Assembly (NCBI GenBank): GCA_020072905.1 | Contig: JAIQGB010000107.1 | Span: 1 to 10,979, forward strand | Source of the DNA: Terriglobia bacterium | GTDB taxonomy: Bacteria > Acidobacteriota > Terriglobia > UBA7540 | Length of the DNA: 10,979 bases | Direction of reading: 5' to 3' | In this document: in pieces, positions 1 to 7,550 of the stretch | Numbering within the stretch: the first letter of the stretch is position 1 | Layout of the letters: each line of letters opens with the position of its first letter | The notes under the pieces: model-generated | Told to the model about the DNA's origin: nothing | Seen by the model: only the letters and a program-made list of their open reading frames with translations | The model's database searches: none | Program-made: the position numbers and the translations under genes

Positions 1-512
1 GGGGCATCCAGCCGGAGTGAAACTTGATCGGGTGAAGTTAGAGCGGCGTCGGCTGCAGGCCGCGCGGCTCTTGCCGCAAGGCGTGTACGAGGCGGAAGTG
101 GCGCGCCGGGTCGGGGTGCATCGCCAGTCGGTGAACCGCTGGGCGCGGCAGTTGGCCCAAGGCGGACGCCAAGCCTTGAAGCGGGCGCCCCGCGCGGGCC
201 GTCCGCTGCGGGTGATCGGGGACGGTCTGCCGGGGCATCGCAGCGCCGCGGGGCGCGATTTCGTTGCCGCCCCAGGCCGCCGACTCACCCTGGAGTGGCT
301 GCCCGGCTATGCGCCCGAGCTCCATCCGGTGGAACATATCTGGGGCTACCTCAAAAAACACGAATTGCCCAACCTCTGCCCGCGCCAGCGGTGGGAGCTG
401 AGTGCCACCGCCCGCGCGGCCTGGCGAAGGATGCGTCGCCGGCCCACCTTGCTGATGGCGTTTTGGAAACAGGCCGAATTGTTCTAACTGTCACTATATT
501 ATGTAATTCTCG
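1..512 (+). mobile_element. Remnant of an IS630-family insertion sequence, left end outside the window
   Basis: The only gene in it is a shortened IS630-type transposase. Its stop codon lies 25 bp from the iolG stop codon, so the right end of the element must fall between about 488 and 512 if iolG is intact. I could not assign a terminal inverted repeat because the other end lies before position 1. The element is converging with, and directly downstream of, the iol operon. Confidence 0.5.
17..487 (+). pseudogene. IS630-family transposase with a large internal deletion (156 aa instead of roughly 340)
   Basis: The protein begins at a GTG at 17. Residues about 8-60 form the N-terminal helix-turn-helix of IS630-type transposases (EAEVARRVGVHRQSVNRWARQ). 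After residue about 65 it jumps straight to the C-terminal part of the DDE domain: the second catalytic Asp in the DGLPGHRS motif (D69), then LPGYAPELHPVEHIWGYLK with the catalytic Glu (E106). The middle of the family, including the block with the first catalytic Asp (usually in an IDESG-like motif) and roughly 180 residues in total, is absent. The deletion kept the reading frame, so the junction near positions 205-215 is not visible as a frameshift. Without the first Asp it cannot be an active transposase. The C-terminal end appears complete. The identification as an IS630 derivative is firm; the exact IS name is not known to me. Confidence 0.85.
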
Positions 513-1547
513 TTAAGCAGCCTCCGTTCCGGCGGCTACTTCTTGTAACCCGACAGGCCGATGCTCGTCGTAGGATTTCCGCGCCGCCAAGGCCATCACC
601 ACCGGAACGCGCCCATCCACTCCGGTCACCGGGGTTGGCTTGTCTTCGGACACGGCTTCCACGAAAGCACGCAGCTCGTTCGTGAAACTGTCCGTGTAGC
701 GGTCCATGAAAAAACGCAGGGGCAAGTCCCGTCGGACCGACGCGGCGGTGCTGATCACCGCCTGGTTGGGATAACAGTTGCCCGTCTCGACCGCGCCTTG
801 GCTGCCCAGAATCTCCACCCGCTGGTCATAGCCGTAAACAGCCTGGCGGGAATTGTCGATGGTACCGATCACGCCGTTCCTGAACCGCAGGACGATCAGG
901 GCGGTGTCCACGTCACCAGCGTCACCGATCTCCGGGTCCACTCTCACCGCGGCGGCGGTGTAGACTTCCTCCACCTCGTCTCCGATCAGAAAACGCGCCA
1001 TATCAAAATCGTGAATCGTCATATCCAGGAACATACCGCCGGAGACTTGGACATAAGAAATTGGCGGGGGTGCCGGGTCCCGGCTAATGATGTGCAACAG
1101 GTGGGGCTCCCCGATCTCACCGCTGGCCACGGCTTGGCGCACCCGGACGAAATTCGCATCGAAGCGCCGGTTGAATCCGACTTGAAACTTGACCCCGGCT
1201 CTCTCCACGGCGGCCAAAGCGAGGTCGATTCGGGCCAAGCTATAGTCGATGGGCTTCTCACAAAAGATATGCTTACCAGCCTCTGCCGCCCTGACGATGA
1301 GATCCGCGTGCGTCGGGGTAGGGGAACAGATCAAGACGGCATCGATCTCGGGATCAGCCAGGATGTCTTCGTTGCGCTCGACGACATGGGGAATTCCACA
1401 GTGCGCCGCGACCTCCTGGGCAAGCTTGTAATTAACATCCGCAATGGCCAGCGGCACCGCTTCCTTTAACCGAAACGCCAGCGTCTCGGCATGAACCTTC
1501 CCGATGCGCCCCGCGCCGAAAATTCCAACCTTCAGCTTTTTGTTCAC
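513..1547 (-). CDS. iolG: myo-inositol 2-dehydrogenase
   Basis: Cytoplasmic Gfo/Idh/MocA-family oxidoreductase of 344 aa, the family's usual length. It oxidises myo-inositol to 2-keto-myo-inositol (scyllo-inosose) with NAD+, the first step of inositol catabolism. The N-terminal Rossmann fold has the GAGRIG dinucleotide-binding loop at residues 11-16. The catalytic Lys of the EKP motif is K98. The Asp and His of the active site are in the LDMTIHDFDMARF block (D175, H179), spaced as in Bacillus IolG (D172, H176). GFNRRFD at 124-130 is also typical. The start is a GTG at 1547 with an AGGGAAGG-like ribosome site just upstream, 18 bp after the iolE stop, so it is translated as the last gene of the minus-strand operon. 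Related family members act on scyllo-inositol or other sugars, so the substrate rests partly on the iolE-iolA-iolD context. Confidence 0.92.
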   Translation of the reverse strand: MNKKLKVGIFGAGRIGKVHAETLAFRLKEAVPLAIADVNYKLAQEVAAHCGIPHVVERNEDILADPEIDAVLICSPTPTHADLIVRAAEAGKHIFCEKPIDYSLARIDLALAAVERAGVKFQVGFNRRFDANFVRVRQAVASGEIGEPHLLHIISRDPAPPPISYVQVSGGMFLDMTIHDFDMARFLIGDEVEEVYTAAAVRVDPEIGDAGDVDTALIVLRFRNGVIGTIDNSRQAVYGYDQRVEILGSQGAVETGNCYPNQAVISTAASVRRDLPLRFFMDRYTDSFTNELRAFVEAVSEDKPTPVTGVDGRVPVVMALAARKSYDEHRPVGLQEVAAGTEAA

Positions 1548-1565
1548 GGACCCTTCCCTGCTCCC

Positions 1566-2492
1566 TCACACATAGTCGGCTTCGATCGAGCGCAAATACT
1601 GGCGGTTGCGTGACGCGCTTTCCTTGGGGCTGCCCATTCCAGGCAGGACGTCCTGCTCAACGAGAACATGCCCATCGTAGTCCGTGGCTTTCAGCCAGCG
1701 CAGCACCGCAGGGAAATCCACGCACCCCTTGCCCAATTCGCAGAAGACGCCGTGACGCAAGGCTTGGAAATAGTCCCAGTGCGCCGACCGCGCCCGGCCT
1801 GCGACCTCCGGCTGGCAGTCTTTTAGATGGATGTACCACACGCGTTCTTTGAAGCGCTCCAGCCCCTTCCCAACGTCGCCGTCTCCCGCCCCGTAAGCAT
1901 AGTGACCTGTGTCAAACACCAGTCCGATCAGCTTGGGATCCGTCAATTCCAAGAAACAAGCGATCTCTTCCGGAGTCTCCGCATACCCAGCACAGTGATG
2001 ATGGAAGACCGTCCGGAGCCCGGTCTCTGCCTTAACAGCCTCAGCCACCTTGCCGGCCCCCTCCGCGAAGATCTTCCATTCCGCCCCACTGAGACCCATC
2101 TCGGGCTTGATGCGTCCGGCATTGCGGACCCTGTTTTCAACGCAGCCGTTCTGGTCCGCCAGAACGACGTAGGGTTTTGGCTCCGTGGCGACCGCCGCCA
2201 GCAACCGCGCCGTGCGGAGCGCGGTCTCAACACCTGATTCGTGAGCGGCACGGTCTTTCAGCGCGACCGGCACGAACCCGCCAAGCATGATCAGCCCCCG
2301 TCTGCTCAATTCCCCCCTGAGCACGGCAGGGTCGGTGGGCATATACCCCCAGTCCCCGAGCTCCGTGCCTGTGTACCCGGTCTCGACGAGCTCGTCCAGC
2401 ATTTGGCCAAACTGGATCTGGCTTCCTTTGGTCTCTTCAAACTCCAAGGTGCCCCAGGAACAGGGGGCATTCCCGACTCGTAGCTTTGTCAT
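1566..2492 (-). CDS. iolE: 2-keto-myo-inositol dehydratase (inosose dehydratase)
   Basis: This is a 308-aa TIM-barrel protein of the xylose isomerase/AP endonuclease 2 superfamily. IolE removes water from 2-keto-myo-inositol to give 3D-trihydroxycyclohexane-1,2-dione, the substrate of IolD. Family landmarks are the N-terminal NAPCSWG (residues 8-14), GDWGYMPTD (46-54), HHHCAGYAETPEE (164-176), FDTGHYAYGAGD (193-204), HLKDC (222-226) and the C-terminal VEQD (278-281), which together supply the metal and substrate ligands of the barrel. I chose the ATG at 2492 because GGGGAGA lies 6-12 bases before it and the family starts with this NAPCSWG segment. The frame stays open for 96 more codons upstream, but those overlap iolA and have no family similarity. 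An ATG at 2519, right after the iolA stop, is a weaker alternative. The gap to iolA is 28 bp. Confidence 0.92.
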   Translation of the reverse strand: MTKLRVGNAPCSWGTLEFEETKGSQIQFGQMLDELVETGYTGTELGDWGYMPTDPAVLRGELSRRGLIMLGGFVPVALKDRAAHESGVETALRTARLLAAVATEPKPYVVLADQNGCVENRVRNAGRIKPEMGLSGAEWKIFAEGAGKVAEAVKAETGLRTVFHHHCAGYAETPEEIACFLELTDPKLIGLVFDTGHYAYGAGDGDVGKGLERFKERVWYIHLKDCQPEVAGRARSAHWDYFQALRHGVFCELGKGCVDFPAVLRWLKATDYDGHVLVEQDVLPGMGSPKESASRNRQYLRSIEADYV

Positions 2493-2520
2493 CTTCTCTC
2501 CCCGCGCCGTGGACAGCATC

Positions 2521-3993
2521 TCAAAACCGCCGGCTCCAGTCGGATGGCCAGCGCTCGATGACCACCTTGGTTTGGGTATAAAACTCCACGGCGTGGTGTG
2601 CCTGGGCGTGCAGATCACCAAAAAAGCTGTCAGCCCACCCGCTGAACGGGAAGTACGCGATCGGCGCCGCCACGCCGACGTTAATGCCCACATTGCCGGC
2701 GTTGACCTCGCTGCGGAACTTTCGCGCCGCGGCACCGCTCCGGGTGAAGATGCAGGCCATGTTGCCGTAACTGCGGGCATTCACCGTCCGAATCGCCTCG
2801 TCAAGCGACCGGGCGCCCATCAGGCTGAGCACCGGCCCGAAGATCTCCGTACGAGCGATTTCGCCGTCGGGCGGGGCGTTCTCGAGGACAGTCGGAAATA
2901 CGAAGAACCCCTTCTCAAAGCCCTTCACGTTTCGGCCGCGCCCATCGATGAGGATCCTCGCTCCTTCCTGCTCGCTCCGCGCAATCAGCCCTTCGATGCG
3001 CCCCTTGCTCTCGGCGGAGATGACCGGTCCCATTTCCACTCCGTCGTCTAGACCATATCCCACTCGGCGGCGGCGGGCGGCCTCCGTAATCTGCTCGGTG
3101 ATCGCGTTCTTCGCACCTTCGAGCGTAATCGCCACCGACGCCGCCAGGCACCGCTGCCCGGCACAGCCGAACGCGGAATCCGCGAGGATTCTTGCCGTCA
3201 TCTCCATATCCGCATCCGGCATCACCACGACAGGGTTTTTGGCTCCTCCCTGGCATTGGGCGCGCTTGCCGTTGGCCGCGGCATGAGCGTAAATGTAGCG
3301 CGCCGTGGCGGTTGAGCCTACAGAACTCACCGCTCGAATGGCAGGATGGTCCAGGATCGCCTCCACGGTCGCTCTGCCCCCATTCACCAATTGCACCACG
3401 CCGCGTGGGAACCCCGCGACCTCCAGCAATTGAAAGAGTCGGTTTGAGGACAGCGGAACCCGCTCCGACGGCTTGAGGATGAAGCAGTTGCCCGTGGCCA
3501 GCGCATAGGGCATGAACCAGAACGGGATCATCGCCGGGAAGTTGAACGGGGTGATGGCTGCGACCACTCCCAGCGGCTGTCGGATCATTTGCTCGTCGAT
3601 GCCAGGGGCGATGTCCTCATTGTTGTAACCCTGCATCAGGGAAGGAATCCCGCAAGCCACCTCGACATTCTCGATCGCACGCCGCAACTCGCCCAAGCTC
3701 TCCGCGTAGGTCTTTCCGCACTCGTCGGTAATCGTTCGAGCCAAGCTGTCCAGGTTCTCCTCAAGGAGCGCCTTGAGCTTGAACAGGGGTTGGATGCGTT
3801 CGCCTGCCGGAGTACGCCGCCATTCGGGAAAAGCCTTGGCGGCGGCCTCGGCGGCCAAGTGGACTTCCTGCGCCGGCGAAAGCGGGACTTCCGCCAGCAC
3901 GGCACCCGAGGCAGGGTTCAGCACTTTCAAGGCCTCCGGCGCGCCGGACGAAACCCATCCTCCATCGACGAAGTTTTCCAGCCGTCGAATCAT
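2521..3993 (-). CDS. iolA: CoA-acylating (methyl)malonate-semialdehyde dehydrogenase
   Basis: Aldehyde dehydrogenase-superfamily enzyme of 490 aa. IolA/MmsA oxidises malonate semialdehyde (and methylmalonate semialdehyde) with NAD+ and CoA, giving acetyl-CoA (or propionyl-CoA) and CO2, the last step of the inositol pathway. Visible motifs are ITPFNFPAM (147-155) with the oxyanion Asn N151, LKPSE (173-177), the GGAKN block (249-253) that replaces the usual Glu-containing ALDH motif in CoA-acylating members, and GCAGQRC with catalytic C282. R281 and R105 match the positions of the substrate-carboxylate arginines in Bacillus IolA. The C-terminal GWADSFFGDLHAQ and VEFYTQTKVV are MmsA hallmarks. 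The ATG at 3993 is preceded by AGGAGGG at ideal spacing, so the 29 in-frame codons further upstream, which overlap iolD, are not used. The same protein could serve valine or beta-alanine breakdown, but the operon points to inositol. Confidence 0.93.
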   Translation of the reverse strand: MIRRLENFVDGGWVSSGAPEALKVLNPASGAVLAEVPLSPAQEVHLAAEAAAKAFPEWRRTPAGERIQPLFKLKALLEENLDSLARTITDECGKTYAESLGELRRAIENVEVACGIPSLMQGYNNEDIAPGIDEQMIRQPLGVVAAITPFNFPAMIPFWFMPYALATGNCFILKPSERVPLSSNRLFQLLEVAGFPRGVVQLVNGGRATVEAILDHPAIRAVSSVGSTATARYIYAHAAANGKRAQCQGGAKNPVVVMPDADMEMTARILADSAFGCAGQRCLAASVAITLEGAKNAITEQITEAARRRRVGYGLDDGVEMGPVISAESKGRIEGLIARSEQEGARILIDGRGRNVKGFEKGFFVFPTVLENAPPDGEIARTEIFGPVLSLMGARSLDEAIRTVNARSYGNMACIFTRSGAAARKFRSEVNAGNVGINVGVAAPIAYFPFSGWADSFFGDLHAQAHHAVEFYTQTKVVIERWPSDWSRRF

Positions 3994-4018
3994 ATCCCTC
4001 CTGTCTTCACCCTCCTGA

Positions 4019-5884
4019 TCACAGGTGATAGCGCTCTTTCTTTCGCGCCTTCTCGTAGCCCGCCCGGGCCTCTGCCACACCTTGGCTCTCGGAGACTTCT
4101 GACACGACGACGTCCCACCAGGAATCGTAGTTCGGCACGCGAACCTCGCGCTCGGTTTCCACCACGATCACGGTCGTGCGATCCGCCGTCTTGGCAGTCT
4201 GCAAGGCTTCCTGCAATTCGGGGATGTTGTTCGCCTTGATGGCCTGCGCGCCCAGGCTCCGGGCGTTGGCGACGTAATCCACGGGCAGGTATTCAGCCTC
4301 CAGTTGTCCTGATTCTCGCGAGCGGCACCGGAAGTGTGTACCAAATCCAGCGCTGCCCAACGACTGGCTCAGCCCCCCGATACTGGCAAAGCCGTGATTG
4401 TCCACAAGCACGATGATGATTTTTATTCGCTCCTGCAGAGAGGTAAGGATCTCGGTGGGCATCAGCAGGTAAGTCCCATCGCCCAGGAACACATAAACCT
4501 CTCGGGCAGGATCAGCCATCTTGGCGCCGATGGCTCCCGGTATCTCATAGCCCATGCAGGAGTACCCGTATTCCATATGGTACCCATTGGGCGTGCGCGT
4601 GCGCCACAGCTTGTGGAGATCACCCGGGTGACTGCCGGCCGCGGAAACCAGCACATCGCGCGCTCCAGAAGCCTCCCAGATGGCGCCGATGACCTCGCTT
4701 TGTGCCGGTCGCGGCTGGTTTCCCAGGTGGAAAAGGCGGTCCACTTCACGTTCCCACGCGTCCTTCAGGCTGGCGATCTGGGCACGGTAGTCCGCGCTGA
4801 CGTGGTAACCCTGGAGGCGCCCCGCCAGTTCCCGCATGGCGACTTGGGCATCGGCCACCAACGAGAGTCCCGAAAGCTTGTAGGCATCGAACTCTGCCAC
4901 ATTGATGTTCACAAAACCCACTTGCGGATTCTGAAACGCTGTCCTCGACGCCGTGGTGAAGTCCGAATAGCGAGTCCCAATCCCGATCACCAAGTCCGCC
5001 TCGTGCGCCAGCCGATTGGCGGCAAGCGTGCCGGTCGCGCCGACCGCCCCAACGGATTGCGGATGGTCGTAGGGCAGCGCCCCCTTTCCCGCTTGCGTCT
5101 CGCCCACGGGGATGCCCGTCTGCGCGGCGAAACCCGCGAGGGCCTGCCAGGCCTCACTGTAAAGCACTCCTCCGCCCGCGATGATGAGGGGCCGCTGGCT
5201 GGCGCCGATGGCGGTTGCGGCGCGCGCCAACGAAACCGGATCGGGTTGGGGCCGGCGGATCAGCCACACGCGCTTCCCAAACAATTGCTCAGGGAAATCG
5301 TAGGCTTCAGCCTGCACGTCCTGGGGCAGCGCCAAAGTGACGGCCCCCGTCTCGGAGGGAGAAGTCAGCACCCGCATCACTTCCGGGAGCGCGGTGATAA
5401 TCTGCTCCGGACGGTAGATGCGGTCCCAGTAACGCGAAACCGGCTTGAAGCAGTCGTTGACGCCGATGTCCTGGGTGCTGGGCGACTCCAACTGCTGCAA
5501 CACGGGAGCGACGTTTCGACGGGCGAAGATGTCTCCCGGCAGCAGCAGAACCGGCAGGCGATTGACCGTCGCCAGGGCGGCCCCCGTGATCATGTTCGTT
5601 GCACCCGGCCCGATCGAGGAGGTGCAGGCAAAGGCGCGCAGCCGGTTGCTCTGCTTGGCGTAGCCGGCTGCCAGATGAACTGCCGATTGCTCGTTGCGGA
5701 CCAGGATGTACTGGAAATCGGGGTTTTGCTGCAAGGCCTGCCCAATCCCCGCCACGTTTCCATGCCCGAAAATCCCCAGGACGCCGCCAAAGAATGGATT
5801 CTGCTTCCCATCCCGCTCCACGTGCTGGTTCTTCAGAAACGCAATGGTGGCTTGCGCCGTGGTCAGCCGTCGCGTGCTGCTCAT
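4019..5884 (-). CDS. iolD: 3D-(3,5/4)-trihydroxycyclohexane-1,2-dione hydrolase
   Basis: ThDP-dependent enzyme of 621 aa, close to the roughly 640 of Bacillus IolD. It hydrolyses the C-C bond of trihydroxycyclohexanedione, opening the inositol ring to 5-deoxy-D-glucuronate. The three domains of the acetolactate synthase-like fold are in order. The N-terminal Pyr domain has the cofactor-activating Glu in VRNEQSAVHLAAGYA (E65) and the TSSIGPGATNM segment (88-98). The central domain (about 205-360) contains IIAGGGV and GIGTRYSDF. The C-terminal PP domain has the ThDP/Mg motif GDG (468-470) running to DNHG (495-498). The ATG at 5884 follows an AGGAGG site. The gap to the downstream iolA is 25 bp, while about 255 bp separate it from the upstream transaldolase gene, so it may also have its own promoter. 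The family assignment is unambiguous. Confidence 0.94.
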   Translation of the reverse strand: MSSTRRLTTAQATIAFLKNQHVERDGKQNPFFGGVLGIFGHGNVAGIGQALQQNPDFQYILVRNEQSAVHLAAGYAKQSNRLRAFACTSSIGPGATNMITGAALATVNRLPVLLLPGDIFARRNVAPVLQQLESPSTQDIGVNDCFKPVSRYWDRIYRPEQIITALPEVMRVLTSPSETGAVTLALPQDVQAEAYDFPEQLFGKRVWLIRRPQPDPVSLARAATAIGASQRPLIIAGGGVLYSEAWQALAGFAAQTGIPVGETQAGKGALPYDHPQSVGAVGATGTLAANRLAHEADLVIGIGTRYSDFTTASRTAFQNPQVGFVNINVAEFDAYKLSGLSLVADAQVAMRELAGRLQGYHVSADYRAQIASLKDAWEREVDRLFHLGNQPRPAQSEVIGAIWEASGARDVLVSAAGSHPGDLHKLWRTRTPNGYHMEYGYSCMGYEIPGAIGAKMADPAREVYVFLGDGTYLLMPTEILTSLQERIKIIIVLVDNHGFASIGGLSQSLGSAGFGTHFRCRSRESGQLEAEYLPVDYVANARSLGAQAIKANNIPELQEALQTAKTADRTTVIVVETEREVRVPNYDSWWDVVVSEVSESQGVAEARAGYEKARKKERYHL

Positions 5885-5897
5885 ACTATCCTCCTCC

Positions 5898-6077
5898 TCA
5901 AGGAGAAGCTGTCTCCGTACTCATCCCCATTGAGACAGCTTGGTTGAGGCCTCCCAGCGTGTATGCCTCCTGGTTCCTGTAAGGATGCAGCAGGATGTCC
6001 GGTCCGAAGGTCGGCCAAGGCGCTACAGCCCGCCTCAAGTTCGTTGACCAGCCGCAGCAGGAGGAAAGTGGAAGCAT
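5898..6077 (-). CDS. Possible 59-aa ORF upstream of iolD, unrecognised
   Basis: The ATG at 6077 opens a frame of 59 codons ending in a TGA at 5898-5900, which overlaps the iolD ribosome-binding site (TGAGGAGGAGG). That arrangement would suit translational coupling. Against it, the start has no Shine-Dalgarno sequence, and a weak -10-like box sits just upstream, so the stretch may simply be the iolD leader. The peptide has no recognisable motif, signal peptide or membrane segment. I consider it more likely non-coding than coding. Confidence 0.18.
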   Translation of the reverse strand: MLPLSSCCGWSTNLRRAVAPWPTFGPDILLHPYRNQEAYTLGGLNQAVSMGMSTETASP

Positions 6078-6082
6078 TTGAG

Positions 6083-6111
6083 CTTATAAATGCATGAGCG
6101 GAGCCAGGCAG
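6083..6111 (-). promoter_or_regulatory. Weak candidate internal promoter for iolD-iolA-iolE-iolG
   Basis: On the minus strand TATAAG (6088-6083) matches five of six bases of the sigma70 -10 box. The -35 position 17 bases upstream, CTGCCT (6111-6106), matches only three of six. The local AT-rich patch stands out in the 258-bp gap between the transaldolase gene and iolD. No LacI-type operator like the other two is seen here. Confidence 0.25.
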
Positions 6112-6142
6112 GGACCCGTCGCGCTCGCCTTGGCTTGGCCGC

Positions 6143-7240
6143 TCATACCGGCTTCTTGTCCGGGTCAGGGATCATGAAGTCCCTGATCTGGCCAGCCAGA
6201 TCGTGGCAGGCGCTAATGAACTGCCGCAGAGTGCGCCGCGTGGCGCCGAAAGCGTCGAACTGATCTAGCGAAAGACCCTTTTCATCATAGGCGCCCCGAA
6301 AGTCGGCAAACCTCCGCAGCAGTTCTCCGACAAGGTTGGGTTCCACGGGCTTGTCGATTCGGGACGTCACTTCGATGTCGCTGGCGTTATAGCGCACTTG
6401 CCATCTATAGGGCGGGGAGATCACCACGTCGCCTCCGATGAACTCACTCCAGTGCATGTGATTTCGGAAAGCCGCCGACAGCAGGCGGACACGGTAGCCT
6501 CGCTCCCGGAAGATTCGGTAGGTTTTTTTGAACACCGCAACCCCAGCCCATTCCAGGTAGCCGGGATCGATGGAGATGTTCTCCTTTTCCGCCACCACTT
6601 TCAACCAGTCATCCAGCCTCCCTACCATGATCGTGCATACCGGCCCCATGGTCGAGATGTCTTGGCCTTCCCTCTCCCGCCTGCGCAGGCCCCGCTCGAG
6701 CGCCTCGGCCACCGCGATACATTGCGGGAGTGTGAAACAAACCGTGGCGTTGATGCTCACCCCCCGGTAGGTGGCCTCCTCAATCGCCGGGATCCCCGCC
6801 CGAGTCACCGGAATTTTCACTATCATGTTCGGCGCAAGCTGGCTGAAGCGCGCGGCCTGCTCGACGATGGCATCGGTATTCCGGTAGAACCGCGGGTCAG
6901 TCTGAATGGAAAGCCGTCCGTTTTTACCTTGGTGGTGCTCAAAGACGGGCTTAAGAAGTTCGGCAGCGTTAACGGAGATTTCCTCAGTCAGTTTCCACGC
7001 AATCTGATCCTCGGTTGCGGCGGGCATCTCCTCGATGAGCTGGTTAATCCGATCCTTCCAGAGAGGCATTTCCTTCTTGAGCACCTCGAGCACAATAACC
7101 GGGTTGCACGTGGCCCCGACAGCCCCATGCTCAAGCGAATAGGTCAACTCCCGAATCGAGGCGGAATCGTTCCACAGACAGGTAGGAGTCGTCTGGGTCA
7201 TTTTATGCAAAGGGCTCTTGTAAGTCGTTACCTCGGGCAT
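6143..7240 (-). CDS. Transaldolase-family protein with a fructose-6-phosphate aldolase-like active-site Gln
   Basis: Class I (Schiff-base) aldolase of the transaldolase family, 365 aa, expected to be cytoplasmic. The TIM-barrel active-site positions can be read: D25 (in LWNDSAS), N46 (in GATCNP), the Schiff-base lysine K142 (in MIVKIPVT), N164 and T166 (in SINATVCF), and R208 (in MVGRLDDW). At the place of the transaldolase acid-base Glu (E. coli TalB E96, in GRISTEVD) this protein has Q113 in GRLSIQTD. Gln is the residue of fructose-6-phosphate aldolase (FSA Q59). The TalB F178 / FSA Y131 position is Met (M205), so it matches neither type fully. The ATG at 7240 is preceded by GGAGAAGG; the 42 upstream in-frame codons are not needed. 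It is the first gene behind an operator-controlled promoter in the inositol operon. iolC and iolJ are not in the window, so a role in cleaving the inositol-derived keto-deoxy acid is plausible but inferred. Confidence 0.85.
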   Translation of the reverse strand: MPEVTTYKSPLHKMTQTTPTCLWNDSASIRELTYSLEHGAVGATCNPVIVLEVLKKEMPLWKDRINQLIEEMPAATEDQIAWKLTEEISVNAAELLKPVFEHHQGKNGRLSIQTDPRFYRNTDAIVEQAARFSQLAPNMIVKIPVTRAGIPAIEEATYRGVSINATVCFTLPQCIAVAEALERGLRRREREGQDISTMGPVCTIMVGRLDDWLKVVAEKENISIDPGYLEWAGVAVFKKTYRIFRERGYRVRLLSAAFRNHMHWSEFIGGDVVISPPYRWQVRYNASDIEVTSRIDKPVEPNLVGELLRRFADFRGAYDEKGLSLDQFDAFGATRRTLRQFISACHDLAGQIRDFMIPDPDKKPV

Positions 7241-7507
7241 ATCCTTCTCCAGCTCATCATGCTCGTCGCGGCCTCGAGTCGCGCAGGCGCTCGGAGCATG
7301 AGTCTCCCCTGTGCGGTAGGGGCAAAATGACGGCGCCCGGACAAGCGCGCGCTCCTGTCCGCCCAACGGAAGAACCGAGTTTGGTTTTCACTTGCCATCT
7401 CCAAGCCAAGGCCGTGGCCCTGCACTGCAAGCGCACGCTCAAAATCCACCCTTCAGCCGTGACCGCGTCTGCCTCAGCAGCTCACAGAACAAGGCTCGCG
7501 GTGTCCG
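7241..7507 (-). other. Long untranslated leader of the transaldolase-led operon
   Basis: If transcription starts at the promoter at 7550-7523, the message has about 270 bases before the transaldolase ATG. Short frames are open here (for example 7449-7228 on the minus strand), but none has family similarity. I saw no clear riboswitch fold or terminator-antiterminator pair by eye. It ends with the GGAGAAGG ribosome site of the transaldolase gene. Confidence 0.45.
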
Positions 7508-7519
7508 CTAAGCGCTTTG
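7508..7519 (-). promoter_or_regulatory. Predicted LacI-family operator O1 (transaldolase-iolDAEG promoter)
   Basis: On the plus strand the site reads CTAAGCGCTTTG, a near-palindrome around a central CG with five of six base pairs symmetric (core AAGCGCTT). A central CpG is typical of LacI-family operators, where the hinge-helix leucines insert. The site begins three bases after the -10 box of the minus-strand promoter and so covers the predicted transcription start, a classical repression position. A sister site with the same spacing lies before iolB at 9224-9235. The regulator gene lies between the two. Confidence 0.7.
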
Positions 7520-7522
7520 AAT

Positions 7523-7550
7523 ATTATGGCCGACCGGACCGTCATGTCAA
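7523..7550 (-). promoter_or_regulatory. Sigma70-type promoter of the transaldolase-iolDAEG operon
   Basis: On the minus strand a perfect -35 TTGACA (7550-7545), a 16-bp spacer and CATAAT (7528-7523, five of six) form a strong consensus promoter. Transcription would start near 7516, inside the predicted operator at 7519-7508. The direction fits the minus-strand operon. Confidence 0.7.

Noticed and set aside
561..1469. 302-codon plus-strand frame
   Set aside because: It is antisense to iolG and rich in His/Arg/Gly as expected for a shadow of a GC-rich gene.
2493..2780. N-terminal extension of iolE by 96 residues
   Set aside because: It overlaps the iolA coding region in another frame and has no similarity to the family, while a good ribosome site and the family-typical N-terminus support the ATG at 2492.
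4334..5947. 537-codon open frame on the plus strand
   Set aside because: It lies antisense to iolD, whose ThDP motifs and length are unambiguous. The antisense product has no family features, and long antisense frames are common in GC-rich coding DNA.
6398..7330. 310-codon plus-strand frame
   Set aside because: It is antisense to the transaldolase-family gene, with no motif of its own and no ribosome site.
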